A stretch of DNA of 64,000 bases from Datisca glomerata. Taxonomy: Eukaryota > Streptophyta > Magnoliopsida > Cucurbitales > Datiscaceae. Shown here piece after piece: positions 22,516-34,792 of the stretch. Within the stretch, counting starts at the first letter, position 1, and each line of letters begins with the position of its first letter. The stretch covers positions 3,146,615-3,210,614 of the forward strand of contig QANY01002976.1 in the NCBI GenBank assembly GCA_003255025.1. The letters run 5' to 3'. The notes beneath the pieces were generated by a model, which saw nothing but the letters and a program-made list of their open reading frames with translations, made no database searches and was not told the origin of the DNA. A program made the position numbers and the translations under genes.

Positions 22516-24029
22516 TGTAAGACCTGAATTTTATGGTTAGTGTACTGGTTAATTATTGTTCTTAGAATGGTTAAGTATTTTCTTAGTATAACTCTCATTA
22601 TTATTATTGTTGATCTATTTTCTCTGATTATAATATACACATTTTACAGTATATTTTACATCATTGCACTGCTATTAAATTAAAAACTATGGTAATTTTA
22701 GTGATATTTAGCTCATGTTAAAAATTGTGTGTAGATTATCCAAATTCTATTAACAAAATTTGCTAACTCATATTTTCAAATTAGTTTTTTATTGATTTTA
22801 TATTTTAATAAGAAATCAATAGTATTAGTTTAATTATAACAAAAAAAAGAAATCAAAACGTGGGATTGAATCCCCTACTTTACATTTGAGATTGGTTGTT
22901 TCCCTCTCCCCACTAATTACATTTATGGTTAAATCAAGATCTATGAGGCATGTATTAATGTTCAAAATTAATATTTGTAATTTCTTTCGGTTTGGTACAA
23001 TTTATAATGAATTTTCAAAACCAGACATCTAAACTGTTTTATGTTCGTTAGTGTTTGAAAATATCTAAGAATGAAATTTTTCTCCTTTATCCTTTCACGA
23101 TTTGAACTTTAGAAACTTACAGAGGTATACAAGGTAAGTGAAATGTTTGTATGTAATTGTTTGCATTGTATGGCTGAAAATTTATACTGCACTATGATGC
23201 TTCTTTCTTCATAACATTGTTCAATTATGGTGCTGATGTGTTTTCTTATATTGTATGTTTGATGAGCTAATGTATGTTGTAAGATAAGAATAAATGTTAA
23301 ATGAATGCATGAAGAATTAATTCTATGCCATTAGAGTCACGTGCCCACCAATTTGCTCTGTTTGCCTTGTCCTTCGGGAAATGTCTATGTTTGCCTAATC
23401 CTTAGGGAAAGGGTCTCTATTATATATTTTGATTAGTTTTGTGGGAAGGTGTTAGCGCAATTGGTTCCACCTCTTCGAAGGTGCGGAGTAGGACACCTAT
23501 ACTTACCTCACAGCTAATAATTACCGACAAGTAATCTCTGTTCTAGGTGTGGTGGTGAACTCTAATGGAAGTTGACCAGTGAACTCTGTAGGAAAGATCT
23601 GAAAAGTATGCATGTGTTACAATTTGTTTGTGACTGTGAACATTGTACTGTTTTGCATATGTGATATTTTACTTACTGAGTATAATTTTATATACTCATT
23701 CTGTTTTTTAAAATTTTTTCAGATGATGATAACATTGGTGAGGAGTTTATTGTCAAAGAGGTCTAGAGTCTTTGGCAACGGACAAGAGTCATCGAGTCAT
23801 ATTTAAAAGTCTTAGTAATTATTTATTTGAGTTTGGGTTGTATTTAAGTTAAATCGTGAGACTTCAAATCACATACTATTGGGTTCTTGAATGTTTGATG
23901 TATGATTTGATTTTCTATAATATATTATCGTATTTAATGTGAGTTTGTTTTCGAAAAATTGACCTAGCTTCCGTAAAGTTTTTGGTAAAATATTTAACTG
24001 AAGCTGAGTTAAATTTTCAGGATGTTACA
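22516..24029 (+). repeat. 3' LTR of the chromovirus
   Basis: Begins TGTAAGACC after a purine-rich tract and ends GGATGTTACA, 1514 bp. The last 400 bases match the 5' LTR remnant. The five bases following are GAGAG; the matching target duplicate on the left is lost. Confidence 0.85.
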
Positions 24030-25475
24030 GAGAGAATGGCGAAAATTTTTCGCGTAACTAAAATATTTCACATCCATGAGAGACATTATCACTAAAATAA
24101 GTTGTCTAATATTTTTGAACGGCCAAATAAGCTACGGATTTTAACTTTATCTTGAATGGATATGGATAGGGAAACTAAGAACAAGGGATAAACTACCAAT
24201 AATTGAAATATGGCCATATTGCGGTATGCAGACTGCAGAATTTTAGTCTTTCCTCGCTCAAATAGTAAGCATTTTATTAGAAGAAATTCCCATCAATAGG
24301 ATGTAATTTAATTTCTAGGAGGCCATAGTCATAATACTAATACTGGAAGTTCTTGATATGAGATGTTAAGTGATAAGATCTTTATTTTCTCTTTTGATCT
24401 TTGAACTATGGATGTATTTGCACAAAATACCGAGTGTAGTTTATCATAAGCTAAAATCCAGTATGTGATTTGAACTCCAAGGAGTTGTAGTTAAACCGGT
24501 TGATGGATGTAGTTGCATAAAATACTTGGTCTGGATGATTATAACCTAAAAATCCAGTATATAGTTTGAACTCCAAGGAGTTGAAGGAGATAAACCAAAT
24601 TTATACAATTTCTGACTCTGAGTTTTTTTTTATGTTTGGATAACGCGGGTCTTTGGTATGTAAGAAAGTTTCAATGTTATTATTTCAAATAACGCTTAAC
24701 TCCAACCTTATTTTTTGTCGACATATAAATTGATTGATTCTTATCTGATTTTTTATGCAAAATATCTTACATACTATGGTCACATTGGAAATTAATATCT
24801 CATATTGTAGATATATAACTATCATTTTCAAGGTTAACTCTTACAAATTGAGCTTTTGATCCACTTTATATCATGAACATATCGAAAAGGAAAATTAGCT
24901 GTTAATATTACTGAGTCAACTTAAGGTTACAACAATGCATCCCTTATCGATGTATTTAGGCATATGCCCCTGATCATAATATACCCTTCCGTGTTCCTAA
25001 TATTTTGAGTTCTTATTAGTGTTGATACTTGCATTAAGTAATATGTTTTCTTTTAGGTTATGTTGGATCTTTATATGTATGTTTTTGCCTGCTTCTACTC
25101 TCTCTATCTCATCATAATGTCATTATAGTAATTATAAGTATGTAATGTGTGCTAAAGAATGCATCTCTTCTGAAAAAAAAACTAGAAGAATGTGGATTTC
25201 AATTGTGGTTTGAAATTAATGTTAAATGCATCTCTATATTTTATTGCCCATATAATATAGAGATGCATATAGAGGCTTGTAGAGATGACCATCTTTCACT
25301 TGTCATTGATGTGGCTTTAATCACCTTAGCTCAACTTAGTTAACTCTGTATGAGGCGTTAGAGAATTTTCAATCATTAACCATAGTGGGTTGCTATGCTA
25401 ACATGCTACCAGACATTTAAATAGTTGCTTCAAATAATTTTTCTAAATAGTGTTTAAATTTACAGAGTTACAAAA

Positions 25476-26937
25476 ATGGATTAGAGTTGGATAAAAAATT
25501 CTAATAGATTGTCTAAGGAGTATATTGATGATATTTCACAATTTATGAGGGTGGCTAGTTCTTATGTCAACCAAGAAGGAAAAACTCGTTATCCATGTAG
25601 AAGATTTCTTAACGCAAGGCAATTGTCTTTAAAAGAAGTTAAATTGCATATGTTCCAATATAAAATGGCAATAAGCCACCAGAATTAGGTGTTTCATGGT
25701 AAAGAGGTCATGCAAAGATCTCATCAGGATGGTGGTGGTGGTTGTGCTGGTGGTGATGGTAATGTTGGTGGTGGTGGTGGTGGTGGTGGTGATGATGATG
25801 ATGATGATGATGAGATGATTGAAATGTTAGGTAACAAGTTGGCTTCTGGTGGGATGGAAAGGAATGATGAACTAGTTGGAGATGATAACATTGGTCGAAC
25901 AAATCTATATGAAGAGGGAATAGACAATTTTGGTGATTTGTTTAGTGAAGCTGAACAAGAATTGTATCTCGTCTGTCGAAAGTTTTCTTCACTAACTTTT
26001 CTTATGAAATTGATGCATGTAAAAGTGCTTAATCATTGGAGTAATAAGTCATTTGATCGATTGCTTGAAAATTCCAACATCATACTATGAAGCGAAAAAA
26101 AAATTACGAGATCGAGGATTGAGATATGACATAATTAAGAGTTGTAAATATGATTGTGTCCTATTCTTGAAAGAAAATGAAGGAAAAGATAAATGTCCAA
26201 AATGTGGTGAACCAAGATTTAAAATAGATGATGGGAAGGGTAAGAAAGTTCCGTAGAAGGTTTTGCTTCACTTTCCTATTATACTAAGACACAAGCGATT
26301 GTTCAAATCCAAATACACATCATCTGATATGAGATGACACAAGGAGAAACGTGTTAACGTTGGAGGTGTTTTGAGACATCATGCCGATTCAGAAGGATGG
26401 AAGGAATTTGATAAGCATTATAGTTGGTTTGCAGAAGATGCTAGAAATGTGATATTATGACTTGCCATGGACGGATTTAATCCTTTTAGAAATATGAGCA
26501 ACTCATATGGCATGTGGCATGTCATATTAGTACTTTATAACCTTCCCCCTTAGAAATGTATGAAAGAACCATTTTTCATGATGTCGTTACTAATCTCTTG
26601 TCCAAAGATTCCTGGTAAAGAAATTGATATGTATTTATAACCATTGATAGATGAGTTAAAATAATTGCGGAAGAGCGTACAAACTTTAGGTGTAATATCT
26701 GGAAAAACTTTTTCTAGGCATGCTAATGTTTTGTGGACAATAAATGACTTTCTAGCTTATGGAGATTTGTCTGGTTGGAGCGCAAAAGGTTATTTAGCAT
26801 GTCCTATTTATAATGAAGATGCATCTTCATTGAGGTTACAGGCGCGCTCTATCACCAATGTTAAAAACCGTAAAAGCTTCCATACAATCATAATGGAGGA
26901 TATCTATCATTTCTCGACTACCAATATCGTCAGGTGA
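25476..26937 (+). pseudogene. TNP2-like CACTA transposase relic
   Basis: Starts just after a TTTACAG acceptor-like site: ATG GAT TAG AGT TGG ATA (M-D-stop-S-W-I), then NRLSKEYIDDISQFMRVASS, CRRFLNARQLSLKEVKLHM. Next a Gly/Asp tract from trinucleotide repeats, then DLFSEAEQELY, LMKLMHVKVLNHWSNKSFD, and after a frame change PTSYYEAKKKLRDRGLRYDII, CPKCGEPRF and RHKRLFKSKYTSSDMR. The catalytic-region signature follows: DGFNPFRNMSNSYGMWHVIL, YNLPP, KEPFFMMSLLI, PGKEIDMYL, and GDLSGWSAKGYLACPIYNED. All are hallmarks of Transposase_21/TNP2. Multiple stops and frameshifts; the C-terminal third is not recognisable. Confidence 0.9.
25727..25815. repeat. GGT/GAT trinucleotide repeats in the transposase
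   Basis: Runs of (GGT)n, GGTGAT and (GAT)n encode a Gly-rich then Asp-rich tract on the plus strand. On the minus strand they give His, Ser or Pro runs that are not genes. A shorter tract of the same kind is at 58651-58683 in the other CACTA copy. Confidence 0.9.
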
Positions 26938-28104
26938 TAGAAAATTTTACTTTTACTATGGTTTAATAATGTATAGTATTATGACTAATGTCTCAAATCT
27001 TACTGCATTTGGATAGGAAGTTGTAAATGGTGAAGCACTTAGTCGTGTTCAAATATTGCACGACATGCACTTCTCGACTCGTAAGGGTTGGTAAAATGAC
27101 GAGGCACAAGAAAGATATAAAAGTAATTAAACTGATATGTTATGAAATTGTGTGATTATTCTATGTTTTGAATTTGTGGGTTTGTTGGGGTGAGATTCTA
27201 AGATATTCATATTTTCAGTTTCATGCATGCATTTAGACATTTAGTCCTAATTGAGTAAAGAATTTCTTTTGTTTATAAGCGTTGTTAGATTGGCCTGGAT
27301 GTCTTCTGTTGTCTTCGATTTTGAAAAACCTATTTGGCATCTTTGTGTCCTTACATCTAGATTGTAGCTCTTAGTGCTCTCATCCTTTTCACAAGGGGTT
27401 TTTTGGAAAAAAAAAACTACAAAATTTTATCTGTATTAGGCTATTTTCTATAATCTTGAATCAAAATTCTGATATTTTTAGTTACTGGCATCATTAGTCT
27501 CAGTGAAATATCAATCAATATATGAAGTTTGATACCAAATTTTATGGCAAAATTTGTGCTATTCAAGTTTAACGTCTTTGGAACTCATGCAATATGTAGA
27601 AACCCATTTGGTAGGTTGAATCTTAGATGTCTATATTGTGTATTTGCAAAAGGCAATGATCAATAGCTGGCTGTATGGTTTATACCAATATGCCTTGGTG
27701 ATTTTAAAATGTAACTTGTTTATTTTTCTGTTATATATCGATCTTCCCATAATTTTTCTGCTACATTATGTTGTGGTGAACGAACTTTAGAATCTAGTAG
27801 TGTCCCTTGATGAACTTCAATGAGTGATGTCAAAGGGACAATTAAACCAAAATTATTATCAAGTAAATGGTGCTTTAATTGAAAAGTTATGTAGCTTATT
27901 TACTTAATTATTGTACATTTTGCTGAAATTCTTATGACTGATGCAAGCAAGCTCTACTTTCTCATGCTCTGTTAAAATCTGGAAAATAAGTAACTGAAAG
28001 TGGGCCTTTTTGTATTAACATTATGCATTATAGAAGAGGCTGAAGCAACTTTATTATAGACTTTTCTGTAGTGTTGTTTTTTCTAATGTATTTAACTTAT
28101 TTCA
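26938..28104. other. CACTA non-coding or unreadable part
   Basis: Downstream of the transposase relic there is a short TNP2-like piece near 27010-27100 (EVVNGEALSRVQILHDMHF) and then AT-rich DNA with no readable frame up to the subterminal motifs. Confidence 0.5.
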
Positions 28105-28244
28105 ATTTCGTAGAAAGTCGTGGCAAAATCCTAACGCCACGCGCTTTTGGCGGTAACCCTGGTGACGAAATTTTTTTTGTCGGAAAACTTTTGCCGACAA
28201 AAATTTATACCTTTAGCGATGAAAAAGACATATTTCCTGTAGCG

Positions 28245-28740
28245 CCTTAAAGGTACTATGACAGAAGGACTACATCTTATGCATGTAACTTCTCTCACTC
28301 TTCAAGCATACAGTTATGCTGATTGGGCTAAGGACTTGGAAGACAGAAGATCAACAAGAGCTTACTTGATCTTCTTAGGTGGTAATCTCAAGGTCATCAA
28401 AGAAATAACATGTGATCTCAAAGTCAAAGTACTGAAAGTGAATATCATTCGCTAGCTAAATGTTGCAGTTGAGATTAAATGGTTTCAAAATTTGCTAAGT
28501 GAGATATACCTTTATCTCAGTCAGCCTCCAATACTCTGGTGTGATAATGTGAGTGCCTTAACATTTGCTTCTAACCATGTCCTACATCCTCATATTGACT
28601 TAGATATTCATTTCATTCGAGACAAAGTACTAAGAAGAGAACCATAAGTCAGATTTGCTCCCTCTACTGATCTGCTGGCATACCTACTTACCAAGTCCTT
28701 ATCTACTCCTAGATTCTCATACTTAAAGTCTAAGCTTTAA
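28245..28740 (+). pseudogene. Ty1/copia RNase H end
   Basis: Directly after the CACTA end the plus strand reads LKGTMTEGLHLM, then AYSYADWAKDLEDRRSTRAYL, IFLGGNL, then after frame changes NVAVEIKWFQNLLSE, PPILWCDNVSALTFASN, HPHIDLDIHFIRDKVLRREP and LLAYLLTKSLSTPRFSYLKSKL. This is the C-terminal RNase H of copia polymerase. The start (KGT) is the usual position in the RT-RNase H linker, so the CACTA interrupts the gene just after the RYL segment. A purine tract GAAGGGGGA follows at 28766-28774. Confidence 0.88.
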
Positions 28741-28774
28741 GTGAGAATATCTCCCTTTAGCTTGAAGGGGGATA

Positions 28775-29045
28775 TTAATCAATACAACATCTCAAAGACT
28801 ACTTCAGTTAGTAAGTCAGTAGGGAGAAGTTAATATGAGTTAGTAAGTCAATTCACTAACTAATATAGCTGACCTCTACTTACCTGTGTAACTACATTTC
28901 AGTTTCTCTAAGCTTGTATCTAGAGTAATATTCTTACCGTATAACTTATGTAATAACCTGATATAAGTACAAACTTTCTCTCTCATTCGGGTTAGAATGC
29001 TGAGATTTTGATTCACTATTTTCTCTCAATTAACTTAGCTTACAA
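28775..29045 (+). repeat. 3' LTR of the copia element (approximate)
   Basis: After the purine tract the sequence TATTAATCAATACAACATC starts an AT-rich block that ends about TTAGCTTACA at 29036-29045. The exact borders are uncertain as no second LTR copy is in the window. Confidence 0.5.
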
Positions 29046-29888
29046 TCTTCGAGGTCGTTACTCGAATAGAGTAATGATTGTTGGTTGACTATTTTTCCAT
29101 CTTCTTGATTAAGGCTCCTCCATCCAATGGCTGACCTCCTTCTTTTAGAGGCATCAAAACTCTGACAAGCTCGTTCGCTCCTTTTCTTTTAACTATTTCT
29201 CTCTTTAAAACTTTAAAAAAAATTATGAAAGCTACTGAAATGAAGGGGGAGAAATGCATCAAATGGTTAATGTCCATTTGCAAAGGAGGAGGACATTCCT
29301 TTTTATAGGGAACATCTGAAGCATCCGTTTGGTCGAAGGGTAGGTCATCTCGACAGATATGTAAAGGTTAACATTCCACATTCCTAGAGACCAATCAGGT
29401 GATGCCATCACACCCATCTAGACGGGAAGAATTCATTCAAGCATATTTGTCGTACACGTACCCACAAATGCTTAATGATTTAGGAATGATGTCAGGCCTC
29501 ATCCAGAAAAAATAGATCTACGTCAAGACGAGCCTGCTTCTAGAAGGAGGATGATGTCCCCATTTATGTGCTAGTTAAATCTAAGTTTGTTAAAACAATT
29601 TGGTGTCAGTCTAGACGGTTTGAGTTTTCTAAATATAGAATGATGTGTCCTCTGCCATGAAATCTGGTCTGGGATTCCACAAATTGGGCCTAATGGAAGT
29701 CCACTCTGGGTTCCCTAAGGTATTTCTTGGATCCAATACTCTCCCAAGGGCTTATCATTAGTCCAAGGTCTATTCCCACTTGGACCCAAAAGGATCCGGT
29801 AAATATGGAGTGTCTACAAAGAGTAACTGATGAATTTTATACAGTAGAGTGTCTACAAAGAACCTAACTTTGGTATAAACTAAGGTTG
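29046..29888. other. Unassigned repeat-like DNA
   Basis: Moderate base composition, no recognisable gene. It lies between the copia LTR and the Athila-like LTR and may be a fragment of another retrotransposon. Two copies of AGAGTGTCTACAAAGA-like sequence lie at 29808-29860. Confidence 0.35.
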
Positions 29889-31101
29889 TGATTATGCTCA
29901 AAATATACTTGCGCTTATTGCAATATGGGTTGAGTTGTCGATCCCATGATGAAGTGTAGTAAAGAAAAGGCTGCAAAATAAAATAGTTAATGATAACTAA
30001 TAACAAGAATAGAGATTGCAAAGTAACTAAGAAAAGTAAATTAAATGAAATATTGCTTCAAGGCATCGATAATCTCTTTTAAGCTTCTTTAACTATTTTT
30101 ACGTTGATTCAGAAATATAACTCAAATGAATGCTCTCCATTTTAAACATACAATCAGAAACTATGTAATTAAAATTATAAAAATATAACTCAAATGAATG
30201 CTCCCCATTTTAAATATTAATGTGAAAGCTCTTTTCTATTAAAACATGCTCATATGTGTTTTATGAATTATCTAAGATCGACAATATAATGACAATATTG
30301 TAGTAAAAGACTAATTCATAAAATAAATTTACTATTAATAATTATATTTTAACAATTACCATGAAAACAAAGCATGACTGAATTTATATGGAAAGAAGAA
30401 CATAATTTCTAGATTATGAGAAAATAATGATAAATAGTTTAAACATAAATAAAATTAAAACTTGTCAGAACATGAAACGGATCAAAGTATAAATAGTAAA
30501 ATTACACTTAAAAGTATATCCCTAGCCTTACTTGAAACTCTAGCCTAACTTACAATTCATCTCATAAGTTCTAAAGAAAAAATATAAGAATAACTATAAG
30601 TCTTTAAAGAAGAAAGATGAAAAGAAATTAATTAGAAGATTATTAAACTCTCTATTTATAGGAAGGAGTAGAGCTATCAAGTTTCCTAGTTTCTCTTCGT
30701 AAAAGTAGCTTCCTAAAACTCTTATTTTCTATTCTCCAAGTTTTCAAAATATGTTCCACTTAAGTATAGGAAACAAGAGAAAATAGGTAACAATGAGTGA
30801 TTAGAAAACAATTGGACAATTTGGCAACACACTTGGGCTACTTGTAATTGAGATGCTGCTTGTTTAGAATAGGAAAAAGGCCGCCATGTGCAATTTTAAA
30901 ACATTGGGCTTGATTTTGGCTTCATCTAGTTCATGGCTTAAAGAAATTGGTTGATCTGGTGGGCTTCACATGAAAAAAACTTGGGGCTAGATTTTTAACT
31001 TGTTTCTAGCGTACAAATACACTAAAAATTAATCAATTCTTAAAAATAATATTTGAGAAATAAAAATGACAAAGTATCAGGCAAAGCCTCAAATATTCAC
31101 A
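29889..31101 (-). repeat. 3' LTR of Athila-like copy B
   Basis: On the plus strand it starts TGATTATGCTCAAAATATACT, identical in style to 38907-38928, and ends CAAATATTCACA, followed by AATGCCCCCAT (complement of the polypurine tract). Length 1213 bp. Confidence 0.75.
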
Positions 31102-32760
31102 AATGCCCCCATAATAAATCATTATTTAAAGTATACTATTACGCACTAATCACAATCCCTTACCAGTTTATTGCTAGTTCCTAGCAATTCAAGCGTGAAA
31201 AAGACACATATCATGATAAATAGTTGGAAAAGAATCCAAGCAAATCTACTTGAGTACATCAAAGCAATTAGTGAGAGATCACAGGTACTATTATGATCAT
31301 TTCGATTGCAGCTCCCAAAATTTGTGTGTGTGCACTAAGTTGTAACCTTCTTACCACAAACCACAATGTATAGAACCTTGAAGAAATCAACAAATAAAAG
31401 CCTCAACTTCATATCCTCACAGATTGATCATTTTAGTTACATAATGTTAGTTCAAGGTACTTCTTTCAAGAAGTTAGAAATTTCATATACACTCAGATAA
31501 AAAAGTATTTTAGGACAAATAAATGAACGAATGTTGATCAGAAGATAGACTCCTTAAGTGTTTTGAACTTTCATCCATTCTTACCTCAAAACATGCTTTC
31601 AGATTTTAAAGATCAATTAAAGTGTGAATAAGATGATGGAGCCCGATGCATGAAGGATAAGGACAATATTATTTTTCTTGCAATTTTAGATGACCTTTAG
31701 CACATTTTTTCTTCATTTTGGTCTTCTCTTGTTTTTTAACTTCTTCATTTTTTCTATTTCTTTCTTCTTTTTGATAATTAGTGACACAATGCAACGTTCA
31801 AATTGCTCGGTAAATTACAACAAAGACTTCCAAATTGACCAATACCATCCTTTAGCATTACAACCAACATACCACAATCATGTAATGGTGTTCAAAATCA
31901 GCAAGTATCCAATTTAAATGAACAATGAAAGTTCATAAGTTGTTTTATTAACTCTCATTTTTAACTCAAAAAAAAATATTTATGCTTAAACAATGAGACT
32001 TTTCTTGACTCTATGCATTAGTATCATGCAAAAAGAATTTCCAGAAGGTTATTCTCTAGTAATCAGGATAGAAAAAGTGACTCAAACTAATTATTTTGCA
32101 ATCATACCCAAATAGCAAAGAAAAAATATCAATTCAAACTTAATTCACACATGACATGCAAACTTATAAAGACAAGAAATATTAACATATACAGCATAAC
32201 CACGTGCATGAAGATGCTGCCACCCCTAACCTAAATAAGACGATGTCCTCAATCTCTCAAATTTATCAAAGAAATGAAAGATTAAAAGATATTAGAGCAG
32301 TGTACAAATCTAATGACAACAAGTCTAGGCTAAAGAAAAGAAACAATAAATAAATAATAAAAAACTAACAGTAATAAACAAATCTAAACTGCAGAAAAGA
32401 AAGAAATAACCTTTTCAAGATTGGTAAATGGGAGTCACCGAAAGGATCTTTGTAGTTGGTTAATTCTTGCCACATAATTCTTGCCACAAGATTGGTAAAC
32501 TCAATTGATTGGGTTTTCAACCTCAACATCAACATTGGGAAAAACTTATTTTACCATGTACGGACCAATCCACCTTGACCTCAACTCCGGGTGGGGGCGT
32601 AATCGAGAGTCATAGAGATGCACTATTCAGGAATTGTTTGTCATGAACCATTTTCATCTTTTCCTTATAAATCTTGGAATTAGTGTAGCAATCATTCTCT
32701 AACTCTTTAATTTTTTCTGACAACTGTAGTTTCCACTGGAAACCTGTAGCACTTAAATCA
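31102..32760 (-). other. 3' non-coding region of copy B
   Basis: Collinear with 3445-4990 in copy A. In Athila elements an env-like frame often sits here; I see no readable frame of that type, only short fragments. Confidence 0.6.
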
Positions 32761-32769
32761 AAGTTAAGG

Positions 32770-33526
32770 GCCTTAACAACCTAATATGCTTTATGCTCAA
32801 GTTCGACAGGTAAATGACATGATTTTCCAAAAAATAAGTCGGTAGGGAGACATCTCAATGGTTGTTTTGTAAGCAGTGCGGTACGTCTGTAGTGCATCAG
32901 AAAGTCGCAAGACCAATCTTTACGGTTGGGATTAACCGTCTTCTCCAAAATTTGCTTTATTTCCCTGTTAGCCAATTTGACTTGTCCATTGGTTTTTGGA
33001 TGGTAGGCAATAGAAACTTTACGAATAACCTTGTACCTAAGCATCAAAGCTTTAAAAGAATGATTACAAAATTGTGTCCATTGATCACTCAATATGACTT
33101 GTGACGTACCATACCTAGATGGCGCATTTTCTTTTAAAAACTATAGTTATGTTATCATTGGTACGACAAGACGCGGCTTCAACCCATGTAGACACATAGT
33201 CAACATCAAGAAGAATAAATAAATAACCAATAGGAGATGGAAAAGGCCCCATAAAATGTATCCCCTAATAATAAAATATTTCTTTTACCAGAATTGGGTT
33301 AAAAAGGCATTGTTTGAAGCCGAGACAGTGCACTTAACTTTTGGCATCTCTCACAGGAACGACAGAAATTAGTGTCTTTGAATAAGGTAGGTAGATGAAG
33401 ACAATGTAAATTTTTTGCAGCAGTCTTATTCATAGAAAAATGACCACCACAAGTTGAACTATGATAGAAATTCAAAACACTATCAACTTCCTTTATGGAA
33501 TGGAACATATCATTAGGGGTGTTCAT
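32770..33526 (-). pseudogene. Integrase (copy B)
   Basis: The minus strand encodes the HHCC part, VLNFYHSSTCGGHFSMNKT with CRSCERCQK (33299-33526), then a degenerate core at 33110-33300, then DQWTQFCNHSFKALMLRYKVI, AYHPKTNGQVKLANREI and KQILEKTVNPNRKDWS and ends CHLPVELEHKAY (32781-33092). It would insert element cDNA. Stops in the core and a frameshift disable it. Confidence 0.9.
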
Positions 33527-33920
33527 GGTTTAGTTGGGTCAGTTTTTTGGTGAAAACTAAATCGAACAATTGATGTCAAAAGAAGCAAACTGAACCAAAC
33601 CGTGAGTTTTAGTTCAGCTCATATCGGTTCTTCGATTCGGTATTATTAATTGAAAAATGATTTTTTAAATTATTTTTAAATGATATAAAAAATAATATCA
33701 AATCAAAATTTTATTCTGGTTCGGATCGGTATGATATGAAATTATATATAAAAATAAAAAAATGATATGAATTTAATGTTTTGGTTCAGTTTGGAAACTA
33801 CCAAAATTTTGAACCGAACCAAAACTTCAGTTCTTTCATTTTCCCGAATTGAATCGAACTAAGTGAACCGATCATTTTCAGTTTGGTTCAGATGGTTCGA
33901 TAAAATAATTTTCACCCCTA
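33514..33920. mobile_element. hAT-like MITE, copy 1 (407 bp)
   Basis: Starts TAGGGGTGTTCATGG and ends TTTTCACCCCTA, an imperfect terminal inverted repeat. Flanked by identical 8-bp target duplications CATATCAT (33506-33513 and 33921-33928). Short ends of this type and an 8-bp duplication are typical of the hAT superfamily. Interior is AT-rich with GGTTCGG-like motifs and no gene. Confidence 0.82.
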
Positions 33921-34252
33921 CATATCATTATCTGATCATGGTAATATTCAAACAGATACTGATCATCCCAATAGAAATTTCTTACCTCAACCAAAAACTT
34001 ATGTTTATCTTGTGCCCTCCATATGGATGGAACTTCACTAGACACCAACTAATTGACAATATACGCATACCATGGTACTTGGATAATGGTGAACATATGT
34101 TCATTAGAGAAGTCATCATGAATGGGTGGGCTATCGGTGGAATCATTGAACTTCGGTCGGGACAAGTGATTTGCTACTACATTTTTAACCCCCTTATTGG
34201 TGTAAACCAAATCGAACACTATCAACTTCCTCTCTGGAATGGAATGTATCAT

Positions 34253-34664
34253 TAGGGGTGTTCATGGTTCGGTTCGATCAGTTTTTTGAAAAAAAAAATC
34301 GAACCATTCATGTCAAAAGAAGCAAACTGAACCAAACCGTGAGTTTCAGTTCAGCTCAATTTGGTTATTCGATTCAGTATTATTAATTGAAAAATAATTT
34401 TTTAAATCATTTTTAAATGATATTATTGAAAAAAATAATATCAAATTAAAGTTTTATTCTGGTTCGGTTCGGATCGGATCGGTTTGATATGAAATTATAT
34501 ACAAAAAAAATTATATGAATTTAATATTTTGATTCAGTTTGAAAACTACCAAAATTTTGAACCGAACTGAAACTTCAGTTCTTTCATTTTCTCAACCGAA
34601 TCGAACTGAACGAACGGGTTTTCAGTTTGGTTCGGTCAGTTCGATAAAATAATTTTCACCCTTA
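34253..34664. mobile_element. hAT-like MITE, copy 2 (412 bp)
   Basis: Same MITE at the same position in the second duplication unit. The flanking duplicates have diverged (TGTATCAT and CATGTCAT). It arose by segmental duplication, not by a second insertion. Confidence 0.82.
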
Positions 34665-34792
34665 CATGTCATTATCTGGTCAGGGTAATATTCAAACAGA
34701 TAAGGATCATCCCAATAGAAATTTCTTACCTCAACCAAAAACATATGTTTATCTTATGATGTTCATATGGATGGAACTTCACTAGACACCAA

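Larger units (their letters stand above)
18571..24029 (+). mobile_element. Ty3/gypsy chromovirus-type retrotransposon, internally deleted
   Basis: Bounded by a truncated 5' LTR (18571-19015) and a full-length-looking 3' LTR (22516-24029) ending TGTTATA and TGTTACA. A primer site TGGTATCAAAGCG (tRNA-Met type) follows the 5' LTR, and a purine tract AAGGAGAAGATGA precedes the 3' LTR. Order is gag relic, protease, RT, integrase, and a chromodomain-like tail (ILDKKTQVLRTKEIHLVKVL), which fits Tekay/Del-like chromoviruses. RT is cut short at about 20955, RNase H is missing and there are many stops. The left part of the 5' LTR is replaced by CACTA DNA. Confidence 0.88.
24030..28244 (+). mobile_element. 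CACTA (En/Spm) element, transposase half and right end
   Basis: Begins in subterminal-type DNA (GGCGAAAATTTTTCGCG at 24036) and ends with TATTTCCTGTAGCG at 28231-28244, two bases away from the TATTTCTTGTAGTG end of the other CACTA at 61801-61814. Motifs such as TTGTCGGAAAACTTTTGCCGAC and CTTTAGCGATGAAAAAG precede the end. A TNP2 transposase relic lies at 25476-26937. The left end is not certain: the best CACTA start on this side is 17305, with the gypsy element nested between. Confidence 0.72.

Noticed and set aside
25708..25927. Minus-strand poly-His and poly-Pro/Ser open frames
   Set aside because: They are the reverse reading of the GGT/GAT repeat inside the CACTA transposase.
17305..28244. 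One clean CACTA element from 17305 to 28244 with nested gypsy
   Set aside because: Ends are plausible, but flanking triplets differ (ATC and CCT) and a second terminus-like region exists near 18570, so a single insertion cannot be shown.
31102..32760. Env-like gene expected in Athila elements
   Set aside because: No readable frame with signal or membrane segments is present in the region.
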